Below, piece after piece: positions 1-9,472 of a stretch of DNA of 25,853 nt. Position 1 is the first letter of the stretch, and every line of letters starts with the position of its first letter. Origin of the DNA: Vulcanisaeta distributa JCM 11213 (lineage in GTDB: Archaea > Thermoproteota > Thermoprotei > Thermoproteales > Thermocladiaceae). The position numbers and the translations under genes were made by a program. The stretch covers positions 1 to 25,853 of the forward strand of contig BBCS01000017.1 of the NCBI GenBank assembly GCA_001316125.1, given 5' to 3'. Below the pieces are notes generated by a model. That model searched no databases. It worked only from the letters and a program-made list of their open reading frames with translations, and had not been told where the DNA came from.

Positions 1-29
1 TTCCAAACATCATTAATTCAATGTTAATC

Positions 30-39
30 CTTAAAATAA
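30..39 (+). promoter_or_regulatory. TATA-like element before queE
   Basis: An A/T-rich stretch (CTTAAAATAA) lies 21 to 30 bases before the GTG taken as the queE start. That is the usual archaeal TATA-to-start distance for a leaderless transcript, and no Shine-Dalgarno is visible. Inference from position and composition only. Confidence 0.45.
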
Positions 40-59
40 GCATTATACGCATGTAATCC

Positions 60-715
60 GTGAGGGTCATTGAGATATTTAAGTCCTGGCAGGGCGAGGG
101 ACCCAACGCGGGTAGGGAGGCCGTCTTTCTAAGGCTGGCCCTCTGCAACCTAAGGTGTTCGTGGTGTGACACTAAGTATTCATGGTTTGGCGGAACTGAA
201 ATGAACGTTCATGACGTGTATGAGGCCCTGATGAAGACCGCCGGTGACGTAAGGCACTTAGTGGTGACTGGCGGTGAGCCGCTGCTCTGGTCCCGTGAGT
301 TAATCCAGTTATTGCGTTTTATGAGGGCCCAGGGATTCTATGTGGAGGTTGAGACGAACGGCACGCTCAGGCCCGGCGAGCTCGTTAACTACGTCGATGA
401 GTTTAATGTGTCGCTCAAGCTATCTAACTCGGGCGTTTCGGTAAGGCTCAGGGTTAATGAATTAGCCATTAGGGATTTCGTGATGAGTGGCAAGGCCATC
501 TTTAAGTTTGTTGTTGATAAGCCTGGGGGGATGTTGATGAGGTCCTTTGGTTCATTAATAAATTCGGTATACCACGTGATAAGGTTTACTTAATGAGTCA
601 GTGCACGACACGTGAGGAGTGCATTGCCAAGGATGAAGGCGTTACTAAGCCCATGGCCATGAAGCTCGGTGTTAATTACACACCGAGACTTCATATTCTA
701 ATGGGATTCAAGTGA
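60..715 (+). CDS. queE: 7-carboxy-7-deazaguanine synthase QueE (frameshifted)
   Basis: Radical SAM enzyme that contracts 6-carboxytetrahydropterin to 7-carboxy-7-deazaguanine, on the route to preQ0 and archaeosine in tRNA. The N-terminus has the substrate/cofactor motif SWQGEGPNAG and the CX3CX2C cluster motif (LCNLRCSWC, residues about 28-36), followed by VTGGEPLL. The start is GTG at 60, placed by a TATA-like box about 25 bases upstream. The frame breaks at a run of six G at 525-530 after KFVVDKPG. Read through with the run adjusted, it continues through DEVLWFINKFG and VYLMSQCTT to a TGA at 713-715, giving about 218 residues. Family proteins usually have PGD here, so four G would fit best and six is two too many. 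The gat-queC gene of the same pathway follows 33 bases on. The identification is secure; only the reading frame is damaged. Confidence 0.92.
661..692 (+). repeat. Near-perfect inverted repeat at the queE 3' end
   Basis: The arms GAAGCTCGGTGT and ACACCGAGACTTC pair over 12 bases with one bulged A around a 7-base loop. The element lies in the queE C-terminal codons (KLGVNYTPRL), just before the gat-queC promoter. It could be an RNA hairpin separating the two transcripts, or a chance product of the coding sequence. Confidence 0.4.
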
Positions 716-717
716 AG

Positions 718-728
718 GTTTAAATATC
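718..728 (+). promoter_or_regulatory. TATA-like element before gat-queC
   Basis: TTTAAATATCC lies about 22 to 31 bases before the ATG at 749, immediately after the queE stop. This suggests that gat-queC has its own leaderless promoter although it follows queE closely. Inference from spacing and composition. Confidence 0.5.
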
Positions 729-748
729 CATGCACAGTCCAGGTCAGG

Positions 749-2246
749 ATGTGCACAATTGGTGGGGTGCTGATTTTTGGCGATAAGTTGGATAGGGATA
801 GGGCCAAGAGTATTGAGGAGGTTCTAAGGATGATCATTGTTAAGGGCGAGGAGAGGGGGGGCCGTGATAGCTTCGGCATCATCGCCCTGGACAAAAACGG
901 CGAGTTGAACGTGTTCAAGAGCAGGGATAGACCAAGCATTGCGGTGAGTAGGATGCCCAGTATCATTAATGAAAGTACCGTGGCCGTAATATTCAACAAT
1001 AGGGCTGAGCCGACGACGGAGTACGTGAGGGCTAAGACAGAGGATGACATACAGCCGATGATTGGCGAGCACGTGGTGGTGGCCCACAACGGCACGATAG
1101 CGAACGACAAGGACCTGGAGACCAAGTTCAACTTGACCCGTAGGTCCAGGATAGATACGGCAATACTCCCACCCCCCCTACTCGAGAGGCTTTGGGATGG
1201 ATCGCTGAATGGGCTTAGGGATGTGTTGATTAACCACGTCGTTGGCAGTTACGCACTGGCTATAATGGATACCCGCAGACCCGGCAAGGTCTGCTCGCCA
1301 CAAACTTCAAGCCTCTATACATGGCCTGGTACAGTGACCTGAAGGCCCTATTCTTCGCGAGCTGGATGATTACCTAATCAATGACCAAGGCAGGCCCATT
1401 TGGGACATGCCGACAATAAGGCGTGTGGAGCCGTACACAGCCATGGAAATTGGGGGGGTTGACGGTACCTGGTCCACGGTATCACTAAGGAGGGAGGAGC
1501 AGGGTAGGAGAAGGAGGGTCCTCGTAATAGCCAGCGGTGGGCTTGACTCAACCACGGCAGCCACGTACCTGCTTAAGCAGGGCTACGAAGTAGCGCTACT
1601 GCACTTTAACTATGGGCATAGGGCTGAGACCCAGGAGGATAGGGCTATCAAGAGGATTGCGGAGTTCCTCGGCGTCCCATTACTCGAGGTAGACATGGAC
1701 TTCTTCAAGGTTGTTAGGCACTCGCCACTCCTCGGTGATGGGGGGGAGATTAATAGGGTTGATGAGGGTAGGGAGGGCGCGGAATTCGCGCATGAGTGGG
1801 TTCCCGCTAGGAACTTTGTTTTCATAGCCCTGGCAACAGCCATTGCTGAGGCTTATGGCTACGACTACATAGCCACGGGCATTAACCTGGAGGAGGCAGG
1901 TGCTATCCTGACAATGAGATGGAGTTCATAAGGCTCCTCAACAAGGTGATGCCCTACGCCGTTGGCCCCAATAAGCACGTGGAGTTGCTAATGCCCGTGG
2001 GGGGGCACTTGGTTAAGCATGAAATCGTTAAGCTAGGTCTCGAGGTCGGCGCACCGCTACACCTGACCTGGAGTTGCTATGACAATGGGGGGGAGAGGCA
2101 CTGCGGTAGGTGTGGGCCGTGCTACATGAGGAGGTGGGCGTTCAGGATTAACGGGGGGGTCAGGGACCCCCGTGGAGTACGACCTACCAAGCGAGGTTGA
2201 GGAGGAGTTCTGGAGGGGGGGTGCGAGGCCGTACGAAACCCCCTAA
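749..2246 (+). CDS. gat-queC: Glutaminase-QueC fusion, archaeosine synthase (frameshifted)
   Basis: Fusion of a class II glutamine amidotransferase domain (about residues 1-215) with a QueC PP-loop domain. In Crenarchaeota lacking ArcS, GAT-QueC proteins have been shown to form archaeosine on preQ0-tRNA; that role is inferred here from the fusion. The N-terminal nucleophile is Cys2 (MCTIGG), and VVAHNGTI is the HNG motif. The PP-loop is SGGLDSTT, and the C-terminus carries a zinc motif ([15 protein letters not shown]). Four frame breaks are needed: about 1291 (GKV to LLATNF), about 1361 (FFAS to DDYLIND), about 1910 (GA to YPDNEMEF), and C5 at 2166-2171 (RDP to VEYDLPSEV). The stop is TAA at 2244-2246. 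Several G7 runs add a Gly, notably RGRDSFG read as RGGRDSFG at 855-861. About 500 residues when restored. Confidence 0.9.
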
Positions 2247-2275
2247 AAGGCCGAACGAGTAGACGACGCGTTTGG

Positions 2276-2282
2276 TTTTAAA
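2276..2282 (+). promoter_or_regulatory. TATA-like element before the retropepsin-like gene
   Basis: TTTTAAA lies 22 to 28 bases before ATG 2304. This supports that upstream ATG as the true start rather than a later in-frame ATG at 2375. Confidence 0.45.
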
Positions 2283-2303
2283 CCCAAGGTTAGAGATTAG
2301 GCT

Positions 2304-2797
2304 GATGAGTGTTAAGGTTGGTAGGATTAAGTACGGGAGCTTCGCCTATGTTGGTAGGATAAGGGTGAGGCTGGATGGCCGTGAGGGTGAGACTAAGGAT
2401 AAGGGTGGGGGGGAACAAGGCGGTGGAGGAGGTGGCACTACTTAATAGTGGTTTTGAGGCGCCCACGCCACAACTACTAATCCCAATAAGTACTGCGAGG
2501 GCCCTCAGCCTCTGGCCGCCCACCGAGGACGCTAGGGAGGTTAGGGTTGACACGGCTGGCGGCCCATTAAATGTGTGGTTTTACCCAAGGGCCGCAACAG
2601 TTAAGGTGGTCACGGGCGATGCCGAGTCCAGGGAGGTACTGGTTGACGTCCTGGTCTCGCCATTGGCCGATGAACCATTGATAAGTGATTTACTCGCCGA
2701 TGAGTTGGAAATAATTGTTGAATCCTTCGGTAAGGGATTATGGAGATTCAGGAGTGATCCACCAGGTAAGTTAAGGCCCTCAGAAGGAAGGCGGTAA
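2304..2797 (+). CDS. Retropepsin-like (clan AA aspartic protease-like) protein, frameshifted
   Basis: About 164 residues when restored. The N-terminus (MSVKVGRIKYGSFAYVGRIR) is in one frame and the rest is one base out, with the break near 2375. The body has the layout of small archaeal retropepsin-like proteins: a strand leading to LLNSGFEAP where active members have D-T/S-G, then LLIPISTARAL, and a C-terminal LISDLLADELEII. The Asp-to-Asn change in the DTG position would be expected to abolish protease activity if the reading is correct. Neighbours (archaeosine genes before, purK after on the other strand) give no clue to a substrate. The family assignment rests on motif layout only and is moderate; a conserved hypothetical protein is the safe alternative. 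Confidence 0.5.
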
Positions 2798-2987
2798 TTC
2801 CATAACCATGCATCGTCTCGTCACCTCATCGATTAATGACTCATCGTGCAGGTTTCCTCAATAAAGCGGAGGCTGGTTGGGCATGGTGTAATAGTGGGTT
2901 AATGCTCTTAAGGCGTTAATAAATCAATGGGGGGGTTCTAGTTTGAAAACTGAAACGTAAACGCATTATAATTATAATAATGTATTT
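2798..2987. other. Convergent intergenic region
   Basis: 190 bases between the 3' ends of the retropepsin-like gene and purK. It holds one G7 run at about 2929-2935 and an A/T-rich end with a T5 run at about 2985. The T-rich stretch could terminate plus-strand transcription. No RNA gene or reading frame with recognisable content is visible. Confidence 0.4.
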
Positions 2988-4116
2988 TTATACTGAGCTC
3001 CACGGTGGTACGTACTTATCTATTTCATTACCGTACACGATACTCAATACCTCATTGATCCTTTTCCTCAATTCATTGGTGGTATCAGCAACTATGTTTA
3101 TGTGGCCCATCTTACGCCTCGGCCTAACCCTGGCTTTACCGTACCACCAGACACTGGTCCCTGGCACCGCCAATACCCTCTTAATCACTTCCTCATTATA
3201 AGCACACCGAGCATGTTCACGATGCCCGAAGGCCTCAACAACGTGGTAGGTCCCAGCGGCATGTCTAGGACTGCCCTCACGTGATTCTCGAATTGGCTCA
3301 CCGCGGCGCCCATTAGTGTCCAGTGGCCTGAGTTGTGGACGCGGGGGGGTGCGAATTCGTTAATGAGTACATCCCCCCTCCTTGTTATGAAGAACTCAAC
3401 CGTAAGGACCCAACGTGGTTTAAGGCATCGGCGAGCCTCACGGCCATCTCCCTAGCCTTATTGGCGGCTTCCTCATCAACCTCAGCAGGGGGCTATGCTA
3501 TAGAGGAGGATCCCATTATAATGGTAGTTCTCCGTAACTGGGTAGGTGAGTACCTCACCACTGCTGGACCTGACTAAAACCACCGAGACCTCCTTACGTA
3601 TGTCCACGAACTCTTCAGCCAGCAGTGGGAACTTCCTGGGCACCCTACTTAGGTCCTCCCTATTCATTACGTAGTACTGCCCTCTGCCGTCATACGCACC
3701 CTGGGATTCCTTGAAGACTACCCTCCCAAATCGCTCGAGGCCCTATCCACGTCCTCAGGACCATCAACGACCATGAAATTGGGTATTGGAAAGCCATTGT
3801 CCCTAAGGAACACCTTCTCACGGATTTTATCCTGCTTCAGCCATATCGTTAATGAGTTGGGCCTTAACTTACCAAGTGAGTCAGCAGTACTCACCGCGTT
3901 GGGGGGGTTTACGTGCTCAAATTCGAAGGTGACCACATCGGACTTATGCACCAACTCTCTCCATGAATCGCCGATGTACTTGCCATCCGCCACACCCATC
4001 GCTGGCGCCTCCAGGTCCTCGTCATGCACGAGGAACCTAATGCCTAACTTCCTACTCTCTAAAATCATCATCAAGCCCAGCTGCCCGCCGCCTAGGATGC
4101 CCAATACCCTACTCAT
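2988..4116 (-). CDS. purK: N5-carboxyaminoimidazole ribonucleotide synthase PurK (frameshifted)
   Basis: ATP-grasp enzyme that carboxylates AIR with bicarbonate and ATP to N5-CAIR, which PurE then rearranges. It starts with [13 protein letters not shown], the PurK nucleotide-binding loop, followed by [19 protein letters not shown] and [14 protein letters not shown]. The ATG overlaps the purE stop (ATGA), so purE-purK is one unit. Four breaks are needed: about 3725 (before VVFKES), C5 on the coding strand at 3488-3492 (YSIAP to EVDEEA), about 3434 (NHVG to LTVEFF) and about 3199 (GVLI to EEVIKR). Codon-sized additions include EHVNPPNA at 3900-3907 and [10 protein letters not shown] at 3343-3349, where family members have a single Pro. 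About 376 residues restored, normal for PurK. Confidence 0.93.
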
Positions 4117-4600
4117 GGGTTGATCACCGTGTTCAGCACCTCATTCCTCATGGACTCCATGAGTTCAATTACCTTAGCCCTAATGCTTGGGTACTTAATG
4201 CCGAGTATCCTCGCGGCCAGTAACGCCGCATTCTTGGCATTGCCTATGGCGACGGTGGCGACGGGGGTTCCATAGGGCATCTGCACTATTGATAGTAATG
4301 AGTCAAGCCCATTCAAGTGCCTGCTTGGTATTGGCACGCCAATTACGGTAGGGGCGTCAGTGAGGCCGTCATGCCAGGCAGGTGGGCTGCGCCGCCGGCG
4401 CCGGCTATTATTACCTCCAAGCCCCCCCTGTTAAGCGCCGTCTTTGCGTACTCAAACATGAACTCCGGCGTCCTATGGGCCGAGACAACCCTGGCCTCAT
4501 TAGGTATGCCCAATTGATTGAGTAACTCCACGGCCTCCCTCATTACGTCCCAGTCATTTTTACTGCCCATTATAACACCAACCAGTGGTTTCGTATTCAT
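4113..4600 (-). CDS. purE: N5-CAIR mutase PurE (one frameshift)
   Basis: Converts N5-CAIR to CAIR. The N-terminus has [14 protein letters not shown] and the phosphate/ribose motif SAHRTPE, then [14 protein letters not shown], all hallmark PurE sequences. The frame breaks near 4342 where CCGGTAATT appears to have lost a G; restored, [12 protein letters not shown] reads through to [17 protein letters not shown]. That gives 162 residues, normal for the short single-domain form. A C7 run at 4421-4427 gives NRGGLEV where one Gly is usual. It is the first gene of the purE-purK unit, divergent from purL across an 87-base promoter region. Confidence 0.94.
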
Positions 4601-4687
4601 CGCGTTTATTGTTTAAAGAAAACTTTTAAAAGTATTCCTTCACTATTAATCGCAATATGCCCGTACATTGTTTAAAGAATAAATTAA
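4601..4687. promoter_or_regulatory. Divergent purE/purL promoter with duplicated ATTGTTTAAAGAA
   Basis: Two identical 13-base copies of ATTGTTTAAAGAA lie at 4608-4620 and 4667-4679, one beside each start codon. A palindromic CTTTTAAAAG at about 4623-4632 is well placed as the TATA box of purE on the minus strand. Each 13-mer lies between the likely TATA and the start, where a bound repressor could block initiation. The operator role is inferred. Related ATTGTTTAA sequences recur in the purC/purD and purS intergenic regions. Confidence 0.55.
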
Positions 4688-6910
4688 ATGGTGACCGTCA
4701 CCATGCCCCCCCTCAGCAATAATGAGAAGTCAGTAATTAGGAAGTCCCTGGGCAGAGAACCGACTCGGGCCGAGTGGTTAGTGTTTGAGGCTGAGTGGAG
4801 TGAGCACTGCTCGTACAAGAGCAGCAGGAGGTTCCTCAAGTTACTACCCAGCGAGGCGCCACACGTGATTAGGGGGCCTGGGCTTGATGCGCCGTTAATT
4901 CGCATGGGCGACCTTGTGGTTAGTTTCAAGATAGAGAGCCACAATCACCCATCCGCCGTGGACCCATACGACGGCGCCGCAACAGGCGTTGGGGGTATCG
5001 TGAGGGATATACTAACCACGGGTTTAAGACCCATCGCTTTAATGGACAACCTACACTTCGGGCCGCTTAATAATCCTCACTCCCAGTGGTTGATGAGGAA
5101 CGTCATTAGGGGGGGTATTTCGGACTATGGGAATAGGATAGGCGTGCCCGTGATCGCGGGTGAGGTGTGGTTTGATGAGTCGTTCATCAACAACCCGATA
5201 GTACTGGTCACGTGCATCGGTGTTGGTCGACCGGAGGATGCCGTGACCGGCGAGGCAAGCCCTGGGGGGGACTTAGTCCTTGTCATCGGTAATGACGTGG
5301 GTAGGGATGGAATGCTCGGTAGTTCCTTCGCGTCCAAAATCCTGGATAGGGGGGGCGAGGACGACATAGGCGCTGTGCAGGTTGGTAACCCATTACTTGA
5401 GAAGCTACTAATTGATACATTAATTGAGTTGAGAGGTAGGGGGGGGTTGGTTAAGGCGATAAAGGACGTGGGTGGTGGAGGCCTAGCCACCGCACTCAGT
5501 GAATTGGCTGATCAATTCGGACTTGGCATTGAGGTCCACCTGGATAGGGTCAGGACTAGGGAGGGCATGGCCCCCAGAGGAAATCCTGGTCTCAGAATCC
5601 CAGGAGAGGATGGTGATTGTGGTAAGTAAGGAGATGCTTGACGAGGTTGAAAGCGTTTTGAGAAGGTATGGTGTTGGCTATGACGTAATAGGGACGCTGA
5701 CCGACAACGGCATGTTTGTGGCTTACTACGGTAATGACGTAATCGTCAACCTACCGGTGAAGCTCGTAACGCACGCGCCGGAGACTAATTACGACATAAG
5801 GGAGCCACAGTACCTAGGTAGGTTGAGGGTAATGCCGGAGCTCCCTGAGGTTCCTCTCGATGAGGCATTGATAAAAATACTGAGCGACCCAAACACGGCG
5901 TCTAAGGAACCCATATTTAGCCTGTACGACTACGAGGTCGGCGTTAGGACCGTGATTAAGCCGGGCAGGGCTGGCGCGGCGGTGCTTCGACTGCTTAATG
6001 ATGATGGAGGCAATGGCAGGTTGGGAATTGCCGTGAAGGCCGATGCCAACCCAAGGTACTCATTCCTGGACCCATTCATGGGGGGCCGCCAACTCCCTAG
6101 CCAAGGCCTATAGGAACGTGGTTGCCGTTGGCGCGGAGCCTCTGGCGGCCGTGGACTCAATAAACGTGGGTGACCCCCCCGAGAAGCCCGATAGGTATTG
6201 GTACTTCGTAAACTCAGTGCTGGGCCTTGCCTGGTTCGCCCGCGAATTGAGCATACCAATAGTCGGTGGGAAAGTTAGTTTTTACAATGAGGATTCTGAG
6301 GCAACGTTATCAAGCCCGTGGTTGCCGTAGCCGTGTTAGGCCGGATGGATGATGTCGATAAGGCCGTCGATGGTGGACTCATTGGGGGGGATGGGGGGGC
6401 GTTAGTAATCATAGGTAATACATCTACGGAGATGGGGGGGGTTCCGAGTACCTATACGCGGTTCATGGCATTGTCAGGGGCGTACCACCAAGGCCCAGGC
6501 CGAGGGATGAGGTTAGGAACTCCAGGGCAGTCCTTAGGTTAATTCATGAGGGCTTGGTGACGGCCTCAATGGACGTCGGCGTTGGCGGTTTACTAACCAC
6601 ACTGAGTAAGATGGCTTTGATAAACGGGGTTGGCTTTAGCATTGACCTGTCCAGGGTACCAACTGATGAGTGCGGCATTGACCCAATGGCGTTGGCCTTT
6701 TCCGAGACCAACGCTAGGTATGTTATTGAGGTTAGAAATGAGGATGTTGATAAGGCAGTGGGCATTCTCAGTAACCTGGGCGTGCCATTCTCAGTGATAG
6801 GCCGTTCAGGCGGTGATCATGTGGTGGCTCGCTGGGGCCATCGTGAGTTGATGTCCCTGAAAATAGATGACCTAAGGACCGCGTACAACTCATTATGGGG
6901 TGCGGTGTAA
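4688..6910 (+). CDS. purL: FGAM synthase large subunit PurL (frameshifted)
   Basis: ATP-dependent synthetase subunit that converts FGAR to FGAM with ammonia from PurQ; PurS bridges the complex. The archaeal short PurL is recognised by [58 protein letters not shown] and [13 protein letters not shown]. Four breaks are needed: C5 at 5551-5555 (EGMAP to EILVSES), G6 at 6080-6085 (DPFMG to AANSLA), about 6303 (EDSEG to NVIKPVV) and G8 at 6434-6441 (STEMGG to SEYLYAVHG). Restored it has about 739 residues. G7 or C7 runs add a residue at [25 protein letters not shown] and GDPPEKPD. The stop overlaps the purF ATG (TAATG). Confidence 0.95.
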
Positions 6911-8246
6911 TGTGCGGTATATGGGCATTCCTAGGCCCTAACGCGGGTAATTACGTGGTTAAGTTAGCCCCCCCATGGCTAGTTCATAGGGGGGGTCAGG
7001 AGGGGGTATCATTCGTGTGCCGTGTAAATGGCTCGTTCATGAAGATGGGCAATGCCTCCGCGGTAGCCTCAACACTGTGTCTCGGGCATGCCAGGTACAG
7101 CACAAGTGGTCCGTACGGAGTGGAGCTTCAACCAATAGTGCTTGGTGATGACTTTGCCTGGTGTTCAACGGTACAATAACCAATTACGCTGATTTAATCA
7201 GGGTATTGAGTAATTTTGGGGGGGTTGATGTTGGGGGGGTTAATTACGATGCATTGGTCCTAGCCCACTACATGAGGGAGTTATTGGTTAGGTTGGGCGT
7301 TGATGATGGAATCCGCGAGTTATTCCGCACAGTACGTGGTGGCTACTCAATAATAGCCATTTGGAGGGATTCGTTAGTAGTGATTAGGGATCCCTGGGGG
7401 GGCTTCAGGCCCCTCGCCATTGGCAGTGATGGTAATGGCATAGCCATAGCCTCGGAATCAGCGGCGCTGGAGGCCCTGGGCATGGCTTGGCGCGAGGTTG
7501 AGCCGGGTAAAGCCTCGTGCTGCGTGGATCAGGCGGGGGGGAGTACTGGGTCGACGGTCCCAGGGTTAGGAGGGCCTACTGCGCACTTGAGTACATATAC
7601 TTCCTCAGGCCTGATTCCCAGTTCAATGGGATTAGCGTTTACGAGGCTAGGCGTAGGCTCGGCATGGCACTGGCCCGTAAGGAGACGATTCATGACATCG
7701 ACTTCGTGACCCCAATACCCGAGACCGCCAGGATCGCGGCGGAGGCCTACGCGAGCGGCATTGGTAAGCCGATACATGAATTGGTGATTAAGAATAGGTA
7801 CGTGGGCCGCGGCTTCATTAAGCCTCCCAGGGAGAGGTCCCTGGACATGTATGGGGGGGTGGTCAGGAGTCTCGTTAGGGGGGGCGCGTCCGTAGCCTTG
7901 GTCGACGATTCAATCATTAGAGGTGACACCCTTAGGAAGGTTCTTCCGAAGTTGAGGCTTCGGGTGCGAGGGCCATACACGTTAGGGTCTCCTCACCGCC
8001 CATTAGGTACCCGTGCTTCATGGGCATGGACTTCCCAACAAGGCGCGAGTTGGTGGCTCACGGCAGGTCAATAGACGAGGTTAGGGAGTACCTTGGCGCA
8101 GACTCCCTCGTGTACCTAACGGTTGATGAGCTCGTGGACGCCATAGGAACCACCGAGCTCTGCACCGCCTGTTTCACGGGTAATTACCATTTACTGTGAA
8201 CATCGATGATGCCGAGAGAGCATTCACGGGTGGTAGATCATGGTAG
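6910..8246 (+). CDS. purF: Amidophosphoribosyltransferase PurF (frameshifted)
   Basis: Catalyses the committed step, PRPP plus glutamine to phosphoribosylamine. The protein starts MCGIWAF with the catalytic Cys2, then HRGQE (read as HRGGQE because of G7 at 6989-6995), LGHARYSTSG, VVFNGTI, and DPWGFRPLAIG (with an extra Gly). The PRPP loop is ALVDDSIIRGDT. Four Cys at the positions that bind the 4Fe-4S cluster in Bacillus PurF are present: RAYCALEYIYFLRPDS, IRYPCFMG and LCTACF. Breaks lie near 7160 (DDFA to VFNG), 7513 (PGKA to LVLRGS), 7950 (PKLR to ASGARAIHV) and 8187 (GNYP to FTVNIDDAERAF). Each is a missing base, and two are clear GGG or CCC to two-base losses. 446 residues restored. Confidence 0.94.
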
Positions 8247-9472
8247 TCGCGGGAATGATTGGCGTTGTGTCATTCCACGACGGCTGGGATGTAGGCGAGA
8301 TACTGGGGTATGCCCTGCCCGTACTTAGGCATAGGGGGGGTGATGATGCGTGGGTAGTAACACTCGGTAAAGGTGGTGTATTAACCGGGCGCCAGGTTAG
8401 AGATGAGGATCAAATACCGAGTGGTGAAGCCGGCCTACTATGCTTGGCACTGATGGTGGTGTCAGGGGGGGCATCGTGAGGTGCGGCCACGTCGACGTTG
8501 CGTACTGCCTCGAGGGTTTAATCGTGAGGCCGCAGGACGTGTGTAGGCTAATCAATGGCGAGGTTGAGGCCTTCACATACACATCGCTGGTGGCCCTAAC
8601 TAGTGGTGGTGAATTAATTGCGCATAGACCCATTACTGGATTGAGGAGCCTTGCCATTGGCGCGTATGGCTTTGACCTGGCTATGGTATCAAACGAGAGC
8701 TCAGCCATTGGCGCACTTGGCGGTGATTTAAGGGCATTCATAAGGCCTGGATCCACGGTTAGGGTCAGTAGGTTGAGCCTGACGATACGGGAAGGCAGAT
8801 CTAGGGGGGGTAGGCTATGTGCCATGGAATTCATATACCTATCAAGGCCTGACTCGGTGGTTGACGGCCACTCAATCTATGAGTTCAGGAGGGTGCTGGC
8901 AGGTAAGTTGGCGGGTAGATTAATGGGTAGGGTGGGTAACGTGGACATTGTCATCGGCATGCCCGAGACTGGGGGGGTGATCTACGGCATTAAGGTCGCC
9001 GAGTCATTAAGGAGGCCCTTTGAATACGCCTCATTAATATTGAGAGGCGCAGATCTGCCTTAAGGAGGGAATTACTTGATAAGTTGTCCTCCGTTCACCT
9101 AAAGCTCAGTCCGGTCACCAGCGCCGTCAGTGGCAAGAGGGTCCTACTTATTGACGACTCATTACTCACCGGGCTGTCCATTAAGGAGGCGTCCCAGGCC
9201 CTCAGGCATAGGCTGGCGCGAGCGAGGTTCACGTGGCGATAGCCAGCCCGAGGATCGTCAAGTCCTGCCCCCCCTACGGTGTCGACATGCCGCCCGATAA
9301 TCAATTACTCGCCAACACCTTCAATGAGGAGAATGCCCAGAGGGTGCTTGAGGTTGATTCACTAACGTGGTTAAGCCTCGAGGACCTGTACGAGGCGGCT
9401 GACGAGGTGGGCATTGGTAGGGGTAACCTATGCACATACTGTTTCGGTGGTGTGCATGGGCTGGACCTATGA
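8240..9472 (+). CDS. PurF-like paralogue without the glutaminase nucleophile (frameshifted)
   Basis: Second PurF homologue placed directly after purF, overlapping its last 7 bases. The start reads MVVAGMIGVVSF: Ala sits where PurF has Cys, behind a two-residue extension, and the HNG and GHxRYST motifs of the amidase site are not conserved (CLGTDGG, AYCLEGLI). The phosphoribosyltransferase half is better kept: CAMEFIYLSRPDSVVDG and LLIDDSLLTGLS in place of VDDSIxRGT. All four candidate cluster Cys remain (CAMEF, SCPYGVD, LCTYCF). Breaks lie near 8445, 9060 (LP to LRRELL) and 9215 (HRLG to ASEVHVA). About 411 residues restored. It may be an ammonia-dependent, regulatory or structural partner of PurF; no function is demonstrated. 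Confidence 0.8.

Noticed and set aside
2798..2987. Small RNA gene in the convergent spacer
   Set aside because: No tRNA cloverleaf and no clear C/D box pair (TGATGA with CTGA) at suitable spacing could be found.
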